DNA from: an uncultured Caryophanales bacterium
GTDB lineage: Bacteria > Bacillota_I > Bacilli_A > Izemoplasmatales > Hujiaoplasmataceae
Length of the DNA stretch: 28,722 nt
Assembly (NCBI GenBank): GCA_937958685.1
Contig: CALGNF010000134.1
Location: 1 to 28,722, forward strand
Reading direction: 5' to 3'
Shown here: piece by piece, positions 1 through 9,901 of the stretch
Layout: the number at the start of each line of letters is the position of its first letter
How positions within the stretch are numbered: position 1 is the stretch's first letter
Program-made: the position numbers and the translations under genes
Notes under the pieces: generated by a model
The model's database searches: none
Told to the model about the DNA's origin: nothing
The model's input: the letters and a program-made list of their open reading frames with translations, nothing else

Positions 1-46
1 AGATCGTATTCGGTGACTGGAGTTCAGACGTGTGCTCTTCCGATCT
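1..46 (+). other. Illumina sequencing adapter (artefact)
   Basis: Bases 13-46 match the standard Illumina TruSeq index-read adapter, beginning GTGACTGGAG and ending CTCTTCCGATCT. They are preceded by AGAT (bases 1-4) and an 8-base stretch, CGTATTCG, in the place of the sample index. Translated, this gives the well-known artefact peptide TGVQTCALPI fused to the real protein that follows. Genome sequence starts at about base 47. This is untrimmed library sequence at a contig end and should be removed. Confidence 0.97.
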
Positions 47-255
47 TGAAGTCCACCAAACGGGACATCGCTACCCCGCTGGGAGCGGCTTTGCTGGCAG
101 GTGTTGGCATCGGTCTATATCCTGACTTTTCTAATGCCGTCAAAAGAACTGTGCAATATGCCAAAACATATTTTCCTGACAGGGAATCCCATGAATTCTA
201 TTCTGATGGTTATCAAAAATATCTGGCAATATATCAACGTCTAAAGGGATTGTGA
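47..255 (+). CDS. FGGY-family carbohydrate kinase, C-terminal fragment
   Basis: About 68 residues remain of an ATP-dependent sugar kinase of the FGGY family (xylulokinase-like); the N-terminal ~430 residues lie off the contig. The visible part has the typical end of the second actin-like domain: a GAALLAGVGIGLY segment (the glycine-rich stretch near the nucleotide site in this family), then a helical tail with repeated Tyr ending at a TGA stop. The dehydrogenase gene starts 4 bases after the stop, so the two are surely one operon for uptake and breakdown of a pentose, hexose or polyol. The exact sugar cannot be told from this fragment. The apparent in-frame extension upstream is adapter. Confidence 0.8.
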
Positions 256-259
256 TGAG

Positions 260-1309
260 ATGAAAGCGGGCGTTTTGGTCCAAAATGGAGTTATTGTCTA
301 TCAAGATGTCGTAAATCCAGACATCGGTTCTGACATGGTTTTGGTAAAAGTCAAGGCTTCTGGGATATGCGGTTCCGACATTCCCAGAGTTTTCGCCGGC
401 AAAGCTTCTAAGTATCCATTGATCCTTGGTCATGAATTTTCCGGCGAAGTGTCCGCGATTGGGAGCCATGTCAAAAATGTCAGAATGAATGATAAGGTCG
501 TCGCTGCCCCGTTGCTTCCCTGCATGCAATGCGAGGCTTGTTTGAAAGGCGACTATGCCTTATGTAGCAACTACTCATTCATTGGCTCACGCATCGACGG
601 AGCTTTTGCGGAATATATCGCTGTGCCTGAGAGGAACATTGTTCGTCTGGCAGATAATGCGGATTTCGTCCATTCGGTTTTTTTTGAGCCTTCAACAGTA
701 GCGTTGCACGCTTTACTCCATACGCATTTTGGCAAAGGTGCTTCACTTGCCGTGCTTGGATGCGGCACCATCGGCATCTTTGTGATTCAATGGGCGAAAA
801 TCCTAGGTGCGGGGATGATTGCCGCATTTGACATTAGTTCTGACAAGTTGCGCTTGGCATCCGCTTTTGGTGCTGATTACACGATTAATCCAATCTCCGA
901 AGATCCAGCAGCGATTTCCGGAAAATTGACAGATAAACGTGGTTTCGATTTTGTGATTGAAGCTGCAGGGAGTACGCAGACAATGCGATTGAGTTTTCTT
1001 CTTGCCGGCAACAAGGCGACGATATGCTATATCGGGACTCCAAAGACGGAATTAACCTTTTCTCCGGAACTATTTGAGAATATGAATCGCAAGGAGTTCA
1101 CTCTGACAGGCTCTTGGATGTCATATTCAAAACCATTTCCGGGTCAAGAATGGGAAATGACAAGGGATCATTTGGGAAAGGGCGACCTAAAAATTAGTGA
1201 GGCATTCATCCACAAGCGTTACCCTTTAAGCAGAATATCTGAGGCGTTTTCAGAGTTTCTCGAACCAAACAAAGTGCAAGGCAAAATCATCTTGATCAAT
1301 GACCGATAA
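260..1309 (+). CDS. Zinc-dependent polyol (phosphate) dehydrogenase, GatD-like
   Basis: 349-residue medium-chain dehydrogenase of the full family length. Catalytic zinc ligands are visible as Cys37 (GICGSD), His58-Glu59 (LGHEFSGE) and Glu143 (FFEPSTVALHA). The structural-zinc cysteines are Cys88, 91, 94 and 102. The Rossmann motif GCGTIG is at about 168-173, and Asp191 after the second strand suggests NAD rather than NADP. Several stretches, such as LPCMQCEACLKG, FIGSR-DG-FAEY and GSWMSYS-PFPGQEWE, resemble galactitol-1-phosphate 5-dehydrogenase (GatD) as I remember it. It would oxidise a sugar alcohol or its phosphate to the ketose. Its partner here is an FGGY kinase rather than a visible PTS, so an unphosphorylated polyol followed by ketose phosphorylation is also possible. 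The substrate is therefore left open. Confidence 0.85.
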   Translation: MKAGVLVQNGVIVYQDVVNPDIGSDMVLVKVKASGICGSDIPRVFAGKASKYPLILGHEFSGEVSAIGSHVKNVRMNDKVVAAPLLPCMQCEACLKGDYALCSNYSFIGSRIDGAFAEYIAVPERNIVRLADNADFVHSVFFEPSTVALHALLHTHFGKGASLAVLGCGTIGIFVIQWAKILGAGMIAAFDISSDKLRLASAFGADYTINPISEDPAAISGKLTDKRGFDFVIEAAGSTQTMRLSFLLAGNKATICYIGTPKTELTFSPELFENMNRKEFTLTGSWMSYSKPFPGQEWEMTRDHLGKGDLKISEAFIHKRYPLSRISEAFSEFLEPNKVQGKIILINDR

Positions 1310-1324
1310 GCATGACAAAAACAT

Positions 1325-1355
1325 AAAAAAGGAGGATGGTGCAATCCTCCATTTT
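1325..1355. terminator. Bidirectional intrinsic terminator
   Basis: A perfect 7-bp stem (GGAGGAT 1331-1337 with ATCCTCC 1344-1350) has a 6-base loop. On the minus strand it is followed by six T, which suits the end of the aldo/keto reductase transcript. On the plus strand it is followed by ATTTT and lies 22 bases after the dehydrogenase stop. A second small inverted repeat, GAACCT-CT-AGGTTC, lies at 1359-1372. The rest of the gap to 1486 shows nothing. Confidence 0.7.
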
Positions 1356-1486
1356 AATGAACCTCTAGGTTCGCTATTTCAATGATTTTCCGGACTAACA
1401 GCAAAAAGGTGCCGCCTAACTCCCCGAACCCTTGTCGTATCAATTTGTGCGTACGGTTTGTAGGGAAATTGCCTAACAGTTCGGCT

Positions 1487-2629
1487 TTACTGTTTGGGGT
1501 TGAAGAATGCGGCAACTTCAGTGAGTTGTTTGATGATGCTTATATGCTGCGGACATAGCGGTTCGCAGTGCCCGCAAGCTTGACACATCCCGGCGCGCTC
1601 CTCGGCATCCACGAACCGCTGGTAGGCGGAAATGCTGCCGGGAAAGTCGCCAAAAATATGCGCGTCGTTGTAAAAGGCGAAATTTCTGGGGATGTTCACC
1701 CCATGCGGACAGGGCATGCAGTATTTGCAGTTGGTGCAATCGACCTTGATCCGTGATTTGTATTCCTGTTTGACCTTGGTAATCAATTCGCGTTCTTGGT
1801 TGCTGAGCATTCCCGCCTCGGCTGCGGACGCCTCCGCGATGTTGTCCTTGATGTGGTCGAGGTCGTTCATCCCGCTCAGGACCACCTTGACTTCCGGTTT
1901 GTCCCATAGATATCTGAGGGCCCATCCGGCGGGGGTGTGTTTCTTTGGATAGGCGTTCCAAAGATCGCGGACGGCTTCCGGGGGATTCAAGGCCAGACTG
2001 CCGCCGCGCAAGGGCTCCATCACGATGACGTCGATGCCGCGGTCGGCAGCGAGCCTCATGCCTTTCAGTCCCGCCTGGTATTCCTCATCGTAATAGTTGA
2101 GCTGGATCTGGCAGAAGTCCCACTGATAGGCGTTGATGATCTGGGCGAAGACCTGATGGTCATCGTGGAAGGAAAAGCCGATGTTGCGGATCTTGCCCGC
2201 TTGGCGGGCGGTTTCCAGGAAGGCGAAGACATCCAGCCGGACATAGTTGTCGAAATAGCCCTTGTTCAGAGCGTGAAGCAGATAAAAGTCGATATGGTCG
2301 GTGTTCAGCTTGGCGAGCTGCTCAGCGAGGATCCGTTCCAGATCGGCCTTTTCCTTGATGAGCCAGGACGGCATCTTGGTGGCGAGCAACACTTTTTCGC
2401 GGTAACCGTCCCCGAGCGCTTTCGCCAGGAAAGTCTCGCTGTTGCCGCCGTGGTAGCCGTAGGCGGTGTCGACATAGTTGATGCCGTGATCGATGGCATA
2501 ACGGAGTTGCATTTCGGCTTTTTCATCGTCGATGCGGGAGTAATCGTTGTCGATGAGGGGAAGACGCATGCACCCGTATCCCAAAACTGAAACGGGCACG
2601 TTGTCTCTGCCAAGCGGACGATATTTCAT
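1487..2629 (-). CDS. Aldo/keto reductase with C-terminal 4Fe-4S ferredoxin-like domain
   Basis: 380 residues starting at MKYRPLG; the ATG at 2629 has a GAGGAGGT ribosome site 3-4 bases upstream. Longer starts up to 2677 are rejected because they run through the promoter. The TIM-barrel half carries the family tetrad: Asp and Tyr in DTAYGYH, Lys in ATKMPS and His in LLHAL. The C-terminal ~100 residues hold two cysteine clusters, CTNCKYCMPCP and CQACGHCEPLCP, as in the Bacillota aldo/keto reductases that carry 4Fe-4S clusters. The electron donor may therefore be a ferredoxin-type centre as well as NAD(P)H. It stands alone between two divergent or convergent neighbours. GC content is clearly higher than in the sugar genes to its left. 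The substrate is unknown. Confidence 0.9.
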   Translation of the reverse strand: MKYRPLGRDNVPVSVLGYGCMRLPLIDNDYSRIDDEKAEMQLRYAIDHGINYVDTAYGYHGGNSETFLAKALGDGYREKVLLATKMPSWLIKEKADLERILAEQLAKLNTDHIDFYLLHALNKGYFDNYVRLDVFAFLETARQAGKIRNIGFSFHDDHQVFAQIINAYQWDFCQIQLNYYDEEYQAGLKGMRLAADRGIDVIVMEPLRGGSLALNPPEAVRDLWNAYPKKHTPAGWALRYLWDKPEVKVVLSGMNDLDHIKDNIAEASAAEAGMLSNQERELITKVKQEYKSRIKVDCTNCKYCMPCPHGVNIPRNFAFYNDAHIFGDFPGSISAYQRFVDAEERAGMCQACGHCEPLCPQHISIIKQLTEVAAFFNPKQ

Positions 2630-2678
2630 GTGACCTCCTCGGATGGTGAAGAATCGTCGATCGTGAAGCGACATCAAT

Positions 2679-2684
2679 ATTATA
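2679..2684 (-). promoter_or_regulatory. -10 box of the aldo/keto reductase promoter
   Basis: A perfect TATAAT on the minus strand lies 50 bases upstream of the reductase start. A weak -35 (TTTCAT, 2702-2707) sits 17 bases away. Confidence 0.5.
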
Positions 2685-2768
2685 GCCGCATGGAGTCCAA
2701 AATGAAAGCCGATGCCCGAATTACGGCAAAAAAAGACCGCCAGCCCCCTATAATCCAGGTCCTCTGAG

Positions 2769-2791
2769 ACGCCGGTTTTGTCGGCGTTTTT
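2769..2791 (+). terminator. Orphan terminator hairpin in a divergent intergenic region
   Basis: A stem ACGCCG (2769-2774) / CGGCGT (2782-2787) with a 7-base loop is followed by a T run, oriented for plus-strand transcription. No plus-strand gene precedes it, since the upstream gene is on the minus strand. It may insulate the antiporter gene from antisense read-through or be left from a lost gene. Confidence 0.45.
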
Positions 2792-2839
2792 CCCAGTGAA
2801 TCAATGTTTGAAAAAAACACTTTTCTTTTTGAAAAAAGA

Positions 2840-2848
2840 TGTTATAAT
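2840..2848 (+). promoter_or_regulatory. Extended -10 promoter of the antiporter gene
   Basis: TGT-TATAAT at 2840-2848 is an extended -10 element, 38 bases before the antiporter ATG. The region upstream is A/T tracts without a good -35, as is usual for extended -10 promoters. Confidence 0.6.
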
Positions 2849-2886
2849 CTGCTTAAAAAATATATATGATAATGTGAGGAAAAACC

Positions 2887-4518
2887 ATGGATCAAACTGA
2901 GACAGAACCTTTGGAAGGACAACCGGAGGGGGATCTGCTTAAGCAGGTTGTCGCGGACGGCAGAGCGATCGATCGATCATTGCTGAAACGGGTCAAACCG
3001 CTCCTGAGCAACCGCAATTTCATTCACTACACCATCTTGATCGCCGTGTTTGCCGCAATCGTGCTGCTCACGCCAAGCATCCTGCCCCGCTTTCCTTTGT
3101 ACTCCGTGATTCCGGCTTTGTTTCTGTTGGTTTACATCTTCATCACCAGAAGGATCTTTGAATCCTTGGTGCTCGGCATCGTTCTCGGATTCCTGATGGC
3201 GGTCGCCGCCGGGCTCTATGTCGCTCCCGAGGCCGTCTACGGTTTTGAGGAGGGCGAACTGCTGGGCTTCTTCGATGCCATCAACTACTCGCTGATCAAA
3301 AACGTCGCCAACGAGGATACCGCCTGGCTGTTCATCGTCTGCGGCTTGATGGGCAGTTTCGTCGCTTTGATCGAACAGGCGGGCGGCGTCTACGCCTTTG
3401 GCCGCTGGGTCGCCAAGCGGGCCAAGACGAAGCGTTCGACGTTGCTATGGACCTGGGTTCTGGGCCTCATCATCTTCGTGGACGATTATCTGAACGCGCT
3501 CACTGTCGGTTCCTCGATGGCGCCGCTTACCGATGAGCACAAGGTCTCCCGCGAATATCTCGCCTATATCGTCGATTCCACGGCCGCTCCGGACACGACG
3601 CTCATTCCCGTTTCCACCTGGGCCGTGTTCATCGCCGGACTCTATTCGCAGACAATCTCCGAGTACTCGCTCACGGACACGTATGGCGGCGGCATCCGCG
3701 TCTTCATCAGCAGCATCCCCTTCAATTTCTACGGCTGGTTCTCGCTTTTGATCGTCCCCCTGACGATTTTTGGGATCATCCCGCTGTTTGGGAAACTCAA
3801 GCGGGCGGAAAAACGCGCGCAGGAAACGGGCGTGTTGGCCCCTCCAGGATCGGAAAAGATCGATATTCGCGGCGGTGAGGCGCTCGAAGCCAAACCGAAG
3901 GCGCGTGTCCTCAACTTCTTTTTGCCGATCATCCTGCTCATTGTCTCGACTTTGGTTTTCGACATCGATCTGATGTACGGCGTCATTTTCACCTTGGGCT
4001 TCATGTTCATCTTCTACCTGGTCCAGGGATTGACTGACGGCGAATCGTTCTTCGCCCTCGCGCTGAAGGGTTTCAAGAACATGCTCACGCCGTTATTGAT
4101 GGTCGTCCTGGCATACATGTTCGCCGACGGTATCCATACCCTGGGCTTCATGGATTACATTGTCGATGTGGTCGGCCGGAATGTTCCGGTGTGGCTGTTA
4201 CCGGCGCTGGTGTTCCTGGTATTTGGTCTCACCGAATTCATCATGGGCCTTTCCTGGGGCATGTATGCGATCGCGATTCCCCTGGTCACCGTCCTCGCCT
4301 TCTCGCTCGGGATCCATCCGGGACTCTTGATCGCCGCGGTTGTTTCCGCCGGCGTCTGGGGCAGCCATGTCTGTTTCTATTCCGACGCCACGATTTTGTC
4401 CTCAAGCGCGGCCGGGTGTGACAATTTCGAACACGCCACTTCCCAACTTCCCTACGGCGTCATCGCCGCTGTCTTCGCGCTTGCCGGCTTTCTGATCGCC
4501 GGCATTGTGATGGCCTGA
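2887..4518 (+). CDS. Na+/H+ antiporter, NhaC family
   Basis: 543-residue inner-membrane protein with about 11-12 hydrophobic segments after a charged cytoplasmic N-terminus of ~45 residues. It should exchange external protons for internal Na+ to control pH and sodium. The family signature is clear: FVDDYLNALTVGSSMAPL around residues 197-215 and the following DSTAAPDTTLIPVSTW, with charged Asp residues inside a membrane segment. A second hallmark near the C-terminus is SHVCFYSDATILSS. A long cytoplasmic loop rich in Lys, Arg and Glu around residues 295-335 divides the protein in two. The ATG has GTGAGGA 6 bases upstream. The gene is monocistronic between its own promoter and a strong terminator. 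Confidence 0.88.
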   Translation: MDQTETEPLEGQPEGDLLKQVVADGRAIDRSLLKRVKPLLSNRNFIHYTILIAVFAAIVLLTPSILPRFPLYSVIPALFLLVYIFITRRIFESLVLGIVLGFLMAVAAGLYVAPEAVYGFEEGELLGFFDAINYSLIKNVANEDTAWLFIVCGLMGSFVALIEQAGGVYAFGRWVAKRAKTKRSTLLWTWVLGLIIFVDDYLNALTVGSSMAPLTDEHKVSREYLAYIVDSTAAPDTTLIPVSTWAVFIAGLYSQTISEYSLTDTYGGGIRVFISSIPFNFYGWFSLLIVPLTIFGIIPLFGKLKRAEKRAQETGVLAPPGSEKIDIRGGEALEAKPKARVLNFFLPIILLIVSTLVFDIDLMYGVIFTLGFMFIFYLVQGLTDGESFFALALKGFKNMLTPLLMVVLAYMFADGIHTLGFMDYIVDVVGRNVPVWLLPALVFLVFGLTEFIMGLSWGMYAIAIPLVTVLAFSLGIHPGLLIAAVVSAGVWGSHVCFYSDATILSSSAAGCDNFEHATSQLPYGVIAAVFALAGFLIAGIVMA

Positions 4519-4556
4519 CCGCAAGATACCACTGACTGCCTATTTCTTTTCCAATC

Positions 4557-4605
4557 AAAAAAGCGGCGCAACATCCTTTTGAGAAGTTGCGCCGCTTTGT
4601 TGTTT
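4557..4605. terminator. Strong bidirectional terminator
   Basis: A 13-bp perfect stem (4560-4572 with 4586-4598) has core GCGGCGCAAC and a 13-base loop. It is flanked by A-rich sequence on the left and TTGTTGTTTTTG on the right, so it can stop both the antiporter transcript and the convergent perR-katG transcript. Confidence 0.92.
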
Positions 4606-4609
4606 TTGC

Positions 4610-7241
<2,632 letters not shown>

Positions 7242-7259
7242 CGCTTCATCGCCTCATTT

Positions 7260-7289
7260 ATATGTATTACATATTTGTAATTATTACAA
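7260..7289 (-). promoter_or_regulatory. Two abutting 7-1-7 PerR/Fur-type operators over the perR-katG promoter
   Basis: Two perfect inverted repeats of 7-1-7 form touch end to end: ATATGTA-T-TACATAT (7260-7274) and TTGTAAT-T-ATTACAA (7275-7289). The second differs from the PerR box TTATAAT-N-ATTATAA by one base per arm. A minus-strand promoter fits inside them: -35 TTGTAA (7289-7284), 17 bases, -10 TACATA (7266-7261). A bound repressor would cover the whole promoter. Confidence 0.8.
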
Positions 7290-7349
7290 TTACATTATCA
7301 CAGACTTTGATTATCCGCAAGGGGGTTTATGAATGTCAAAGCAAATATG

Positions 7350-7379
7350 AAAAATGCCCGTTTCCTTGAAAAGGGGCAT
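7350..7379 (-). terminator. Terminator of the first EFR1 gene
   Basis: Stem ATGCCC (7354-7359) / GGGCAT (7374-7379) with a 14-base loop is followed on the minus strand by TTTT. It lies about 115 bases after the stop of the ferredoxin-flavodoxin gene. Confidence 0.55.
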
Positions 7380-7493
7380 ATTGGCCAATGATCGTTCGAT
7401 TACAACAAAATCACCTTGAGGAAACGCACAAACGCGATTATTGTCTTGGGAATGGTGTTGTCGTCAGGTATGCTAACAGAACCATCGCACGAT

Positions 7494-8486
7494 TCAAGGC
7501 GATTCTTCAAATGCCGGCATATCGCATCCGAATTCTACCGGATTGAACTGGCTTTGAGCGGTTTCTTCTGGAGAAATCAGCATATCTCTCTCCTGCGACC
7601 TCACTCTCTCGATTTCGGCATATGTTTTGCGGTAATAGTTGCGGAAGGATCGGAAATAGCCGTTGGTGTTTTCGTTGATGAAGTCGGACGCAAGCGAATC
7701 GTCCGCCAGCAGACGCGTAAACGGATAGCCTCCATGAACCCGAAGTGGGTTGATCAATCCCGGGCGGATCGCATCGGCTGGGCAATACGCGACGCACCCC
7801 ATGCACATCGAACAATCAAAGGAAAACTTCGGATAGCCGTTGATGTAGACGATGTTGTCCGAAGGACACATCTTGCTGCAAAGACCGCATTGACGGCATT
7901 TGTCTTTGCGGGCGTGGAACAAGGGGCCGTTGATTCTGGCTCCGTACCACTGGATCCGCAATAGGCGCATCACCAGCCACGTCCAGGGATAGATCGTTCT
8001 TTTTGTGGTTTTGTTGTCCAAAATATCATGGACGATCACCGCTGCCATCATCCGGGTATGGATGAACATCTGCTTGGCCAAGGCGTCATCATAGCGGAAT
8101 AGGATATTGTATGGCATCAACAGGTGTCTGTCCATGAGCACGGAGAACCCCTTCCACTTCAAAAACCGGATGATGCTCGCGCTGGATGCGTTGTTAAGCC
8201 AAAAAGGCTCCCCGGATGTTTTGAAGATAAAGGCGGGTTTGCCGCAATCGACATTGGGAAGATGCTTGATTGTTAAGTGAAACAGTTGTGGCGCGTTGAA
8301 GGCGTGGATCGGATACCCAAATCCGACGACATCATAATCATTCGGATCGGGAACAGCTCTGCCGGGCTTTCTTATCTCATAGAGATTTGTGGCATAGCCT
8401 TTTCCATCAAGGCAACGCTTGATCTCGGTCGCGGCGATTCTAGTGTTTCCGGTTCCGGTATAGTAATAGATGATCGCTTTTTTCAC
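7494..8486 (-). CDS. EFR1-type flavodoxin/ferredoxin fusion protein (first copy)
   Basis: 330-residue cytoplasmic redox protein. Residues 1-~150 are a flavodoxin-like fold with the FMN phosphate loop TGTGNT (10-15) and the GFGYPIHAF stretch. Two 4Fe-4S ferredoxin motifs follow: Cys197, 200, 203, 207 and Cys225, 228, 231, 235. The family (EFR1) is common in anaerobic Bacillota, and its electron partners are mostly unknown. The C-terminal ~90 residues after the clusters, charged and rich in Arg and Tyr, are absent from the second copy in this window. The start is GTG with AAAGGA 6 bases upstream. It has its own promoter and terminator and appears monocistronic. Confidence 0.88.
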   Translation of the reverse strand: MKKAIIYYYTGTGNTRIAATEIKRCLDGKGYATNLYEIRKPGRAVPDPNDYDVVGFGYPIHAFNAPQLFHLTIKHLPNVDCGKPAFIFKTSGEPFWLNNASSASIIRFLKWKGFSVLMDRHLLMPYNILFRYDDALAKQMFIHTRMMAAVIVHDILDNKTTKRTIYPWTWLVMRLLRIQWYGARINGPLFHARKDKCRQCGLCSKMCPSDNIVYINGYPKFSFDCSMCMGCVAYCPADAIRPGLINPLRVHGGYPFTRLLADDSLASDFINENTNGYFRSFRNYYRKTYAEIERVRSQERDMLISPEETAQSQFNPVEFGCDMPAFEESP

Positions 8487-8526
8487 GCAATTGTCCTTTC
8501 ATCATCAAGTCGGCTAATATGGTCTT

Positions 8527-8535
8527 ATTATACCA
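8527..8535 (-). promoter_or_regulatory. Extended -10 promoter of the first EFR1 gene
   Basis: TGG-TATAAT on the minus strand lies 40 bases before the GTG start. TTTTCT, 16 bases further upstream, is a weak -35 at best. Confidence 0.6.
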
Positions 8536-8812
8536 AATAGCTCTTACTAGAAAAACGCATAACATAGAGATGTTGAATATCATGTGTTATAAAGCCGCGT
8601 TGTGACTGAGAACGGGAGATTGTTTGTCAAAACAAACTCCAAGTGTGTATGTCCTTCATACCATTTTGATATGAGCATCTAACAACTCTCCTGATGTATG
8701 TTTGAAATTTTCACCGACTCATGTTGATTTGTCGGTTTTGTCAACGTCGTTATGTATGGTGACTATCTCACGACACCTTCAATGAATATGATTCATCTGT
8801 TGTTTCTTGCCT
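8536..8812. other. AT-rich intergenic region, no gene seen
   Basis: It holds two small inverted repeats: GTTTGT-CAAA-ACAAAC near 8621-8636, and ACCGAC (8713-8718) / GTCGGT (8731-8736) followed by TTTG. The second could weakly terminate plus-strand transcription, but no such gene is present. Nothing else is recognised. Confidence 0.5.
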
Positions 8813-9280
8813 TCATTTGATGGTCAGTTTCAAGACCTCCTCATCTTCATCCATCTCATGGGTGTCGATGAATCCGTACTTGATGTAAAACTGATAGGGC
8901 ATCTCGGTCTTCATAACACATGAGGTGAAGAGAAATCTAACTTTATCCTCCTGACATTTCCGATAGATTAAATCCAAGACTTGTTTGCCATAGCCTTTTG
9001 ACTGATGCTCTTTGGCAATCATGAACCGCCATAGATAATGAGAGGGCCGATCTTCCTTTGGGGTATCCGAATCAAAGAGCGCCAGCATCACAAAACCGAT
9101 GGGCTCATCATCCAAATAGATCGCTCTCGGCCAGGCTTTGTCTTGATTGACATAGGCCTGGGCCAAGGATACCATGTTTGGCGCGACAGCTTCTTTTTGA
9201 CTATCATCCAGTGTATTCGACAATTTAACGACTTTGTCGAAATTTTTATTGGTGACTTCCCTTAAACTGATGGTTTTCAT
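8813..9280 (-). CDS. GNAT-family N-acetyltransferase (spermine/spermidine acetyltransferase-like)
   Basis: 155 residues from MKTISLREV. The GNAT fold is recognised by motif A: WRFMIAKEHQSKGYGKQVLDL, with the acetyl-CoA loop Q-S-K-G-Y-G, and by a C-terminal FYIKYGF strand-helix. The N-terminus (LREVT-NF--V-KL) and the DDEPIGFVML strand resemble polyamine acetyltransferases of the BltD/PaiA type, so the target may be spermidine or a similar amine; this is inference. A GGAGG sits about 13 bases before the chosen ATG, which is long, but no better start exists. Frames extending to 9424 run through the likely promoter and are rejected. It lies at the left edge of the AT-rich accessory region. Confidence 0.82.
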   Translation of the reverse strand: MKTISLREVTNKNFDKVVKLSNTLDDSQKEAVAPNMVSLAQAYVNQDKAWPRAIYLDDEPIGFVMLALFDSDTPKEDRPSHYLWRFMIAKEHQSKGYGKQVLDLIYRKCQEDKVRFLFTSCVMKTEMPYQFYIKYGFIDTHEMDEDEEVLKLTIK

Positions 9281-9320
9281 TTTGATACTTGTTCCTCCGA
9301 TTTCTGTCATATGTAACCAT

Positions 9321-9348
9321 ATTGTAACACTTATTATCCAATCCTTAA
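9321..9348 (-). promoter_or_regulatory. Putative promoter of the acetyltransferase gene
   Basis: Minus strand: TTAAGG (9348-9343), 16 bases, TACAAT (9326-9321), with an upstream TGT giving an extended -10. It lies about 40 bases before the chosen start. Confidence 0.45.
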
Positions 9349-9649
9349 TAGTGTCCACCGGTTTTTGAGATTCTCCTTCTGTGACGATCGCATCATGAAA
9401 GCCGAGACAACACGTGAACTTCAATCATTGTCTCATCTTCAACCGGCCTTTCTTATTTGTGCTTGTTCCCTTCGTTGATTTCATGATGCGGGATGACATT
9501 TGAGAGTTACTGTGTATATATCCAAATGATTAGGGTAGTCGATACCACAGAGAAGAATCACGCATTTTCATAAGTTAATTGAGACGGCTTAGTCGCTCTT
9601 GAAAGACGAGAACCAATCCAGAGATTTCAGCAAATGATGGACGAGCATG
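9349..9649. other. AT-rich intergenic stretch, no gene seen
   Basis: No credible coding frame, RNA or strong hairpin was found. A 72-codon open frame ending at 9575 runs across the tRNA/terminator relic and is not considered a gene. Confidence 0.5.
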
Positions 9650-9710
9650 AAAAATCCCCATTTCGATTTGAAACGGGGACTCAAATAGCAATGGTATCCA
9701 ATACTGGTTC
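9650..9710 (-). repeat. Decayed tRNA-Glu 3' end plus terminator (most degraded copy)
   Basis: Minus-strand order matches the intact tRNA-Glu(CTC) locus at 12929-13047. A 3' tRNA remnant ends in CCA (9692-9694 on the plus strand as TGG; similarity fades beyond ~9710). After 13 bases comes a hairpin GAAACGGGG (9670-9678) / CCCCATTTC (9656-9664) with one G-U type pair, then ATTTTT. The terminator arms share CCCCATTTC with the intact locus. The tRNA part keeps roughly TGGTA-CC--TAC-GG-TTC. It is a likely displaced attachment-site copy or dead tRNA gene. Confidence 0.65.
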
Positions 9711-9735
9711 ACGAATTTCCCGAGAAACATGTTTT

Positions 9736-9889
9736 TCAGGTTTTTGACTCTCTTGATGTTGCTTATGAATCTCACTTCGATGACCGGCATCAACAGCCAG
9801 GATCACCAATCGATCCTCATAAATATGAGTAAAAAGTCGATAATCCCCAATCCCTTATAACGTATATGTAGACCATTAGTAAGTTGTTT
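9736..9889 (-). pseudogene. RelE/ParE-family toxin remnant (frameshifted, C-terminal part)
   Basis: Minus-strand translation from about 9857 to 9736 gives GDYRLFTHIYEDRLVILAVD followed by AGHRSEIHKQ and a TGA stop. This is a typical end of a RelE-superfamily mRNA interferase: the GDYR-L--I---LVIL-V-AGHR pattern. The preceding part, KQLTNGLHIRYKGLGI, is in another frame, with the switch in the run of G near 9857. The N-terminal half is missing because the EFR1 gene ends at 9902, just upstream, and no antitoxin is seen. It is therefore a dead toxin gene in a decayed accessory region. Confidence 0.6.
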
Positions 9890-9901
9890 AAAACCTAATG
9901 A

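Noticed and set aside
13..46. Apparent N-terminus MTGVQTCALPI of the kinase fragment
   Set aside because: It is translated adapter sequence, not protein.
1937..2590. 217-codon plus-strand frame opposite the aldo/keto reductase
   Set aside because: Antisense shadow of a gene with a complete catalytic tetrad and cluster motifs.
8713..8739. Hairpin ACCGAC/GTCGGT followed by TTTG as terminator of the acetyltransferase gene
   Set aside because: The T tract lies on the plus-strand side, the wrong direction for the minus-strand gene, and the stem is only 6 bp with a 12-base loop.
9575..9793. 72-codon minus-strand frame
   Set aside because: Runs through the tRNA/terminator relic and is out of frame with the RelE-like remnant; no ribosome site.
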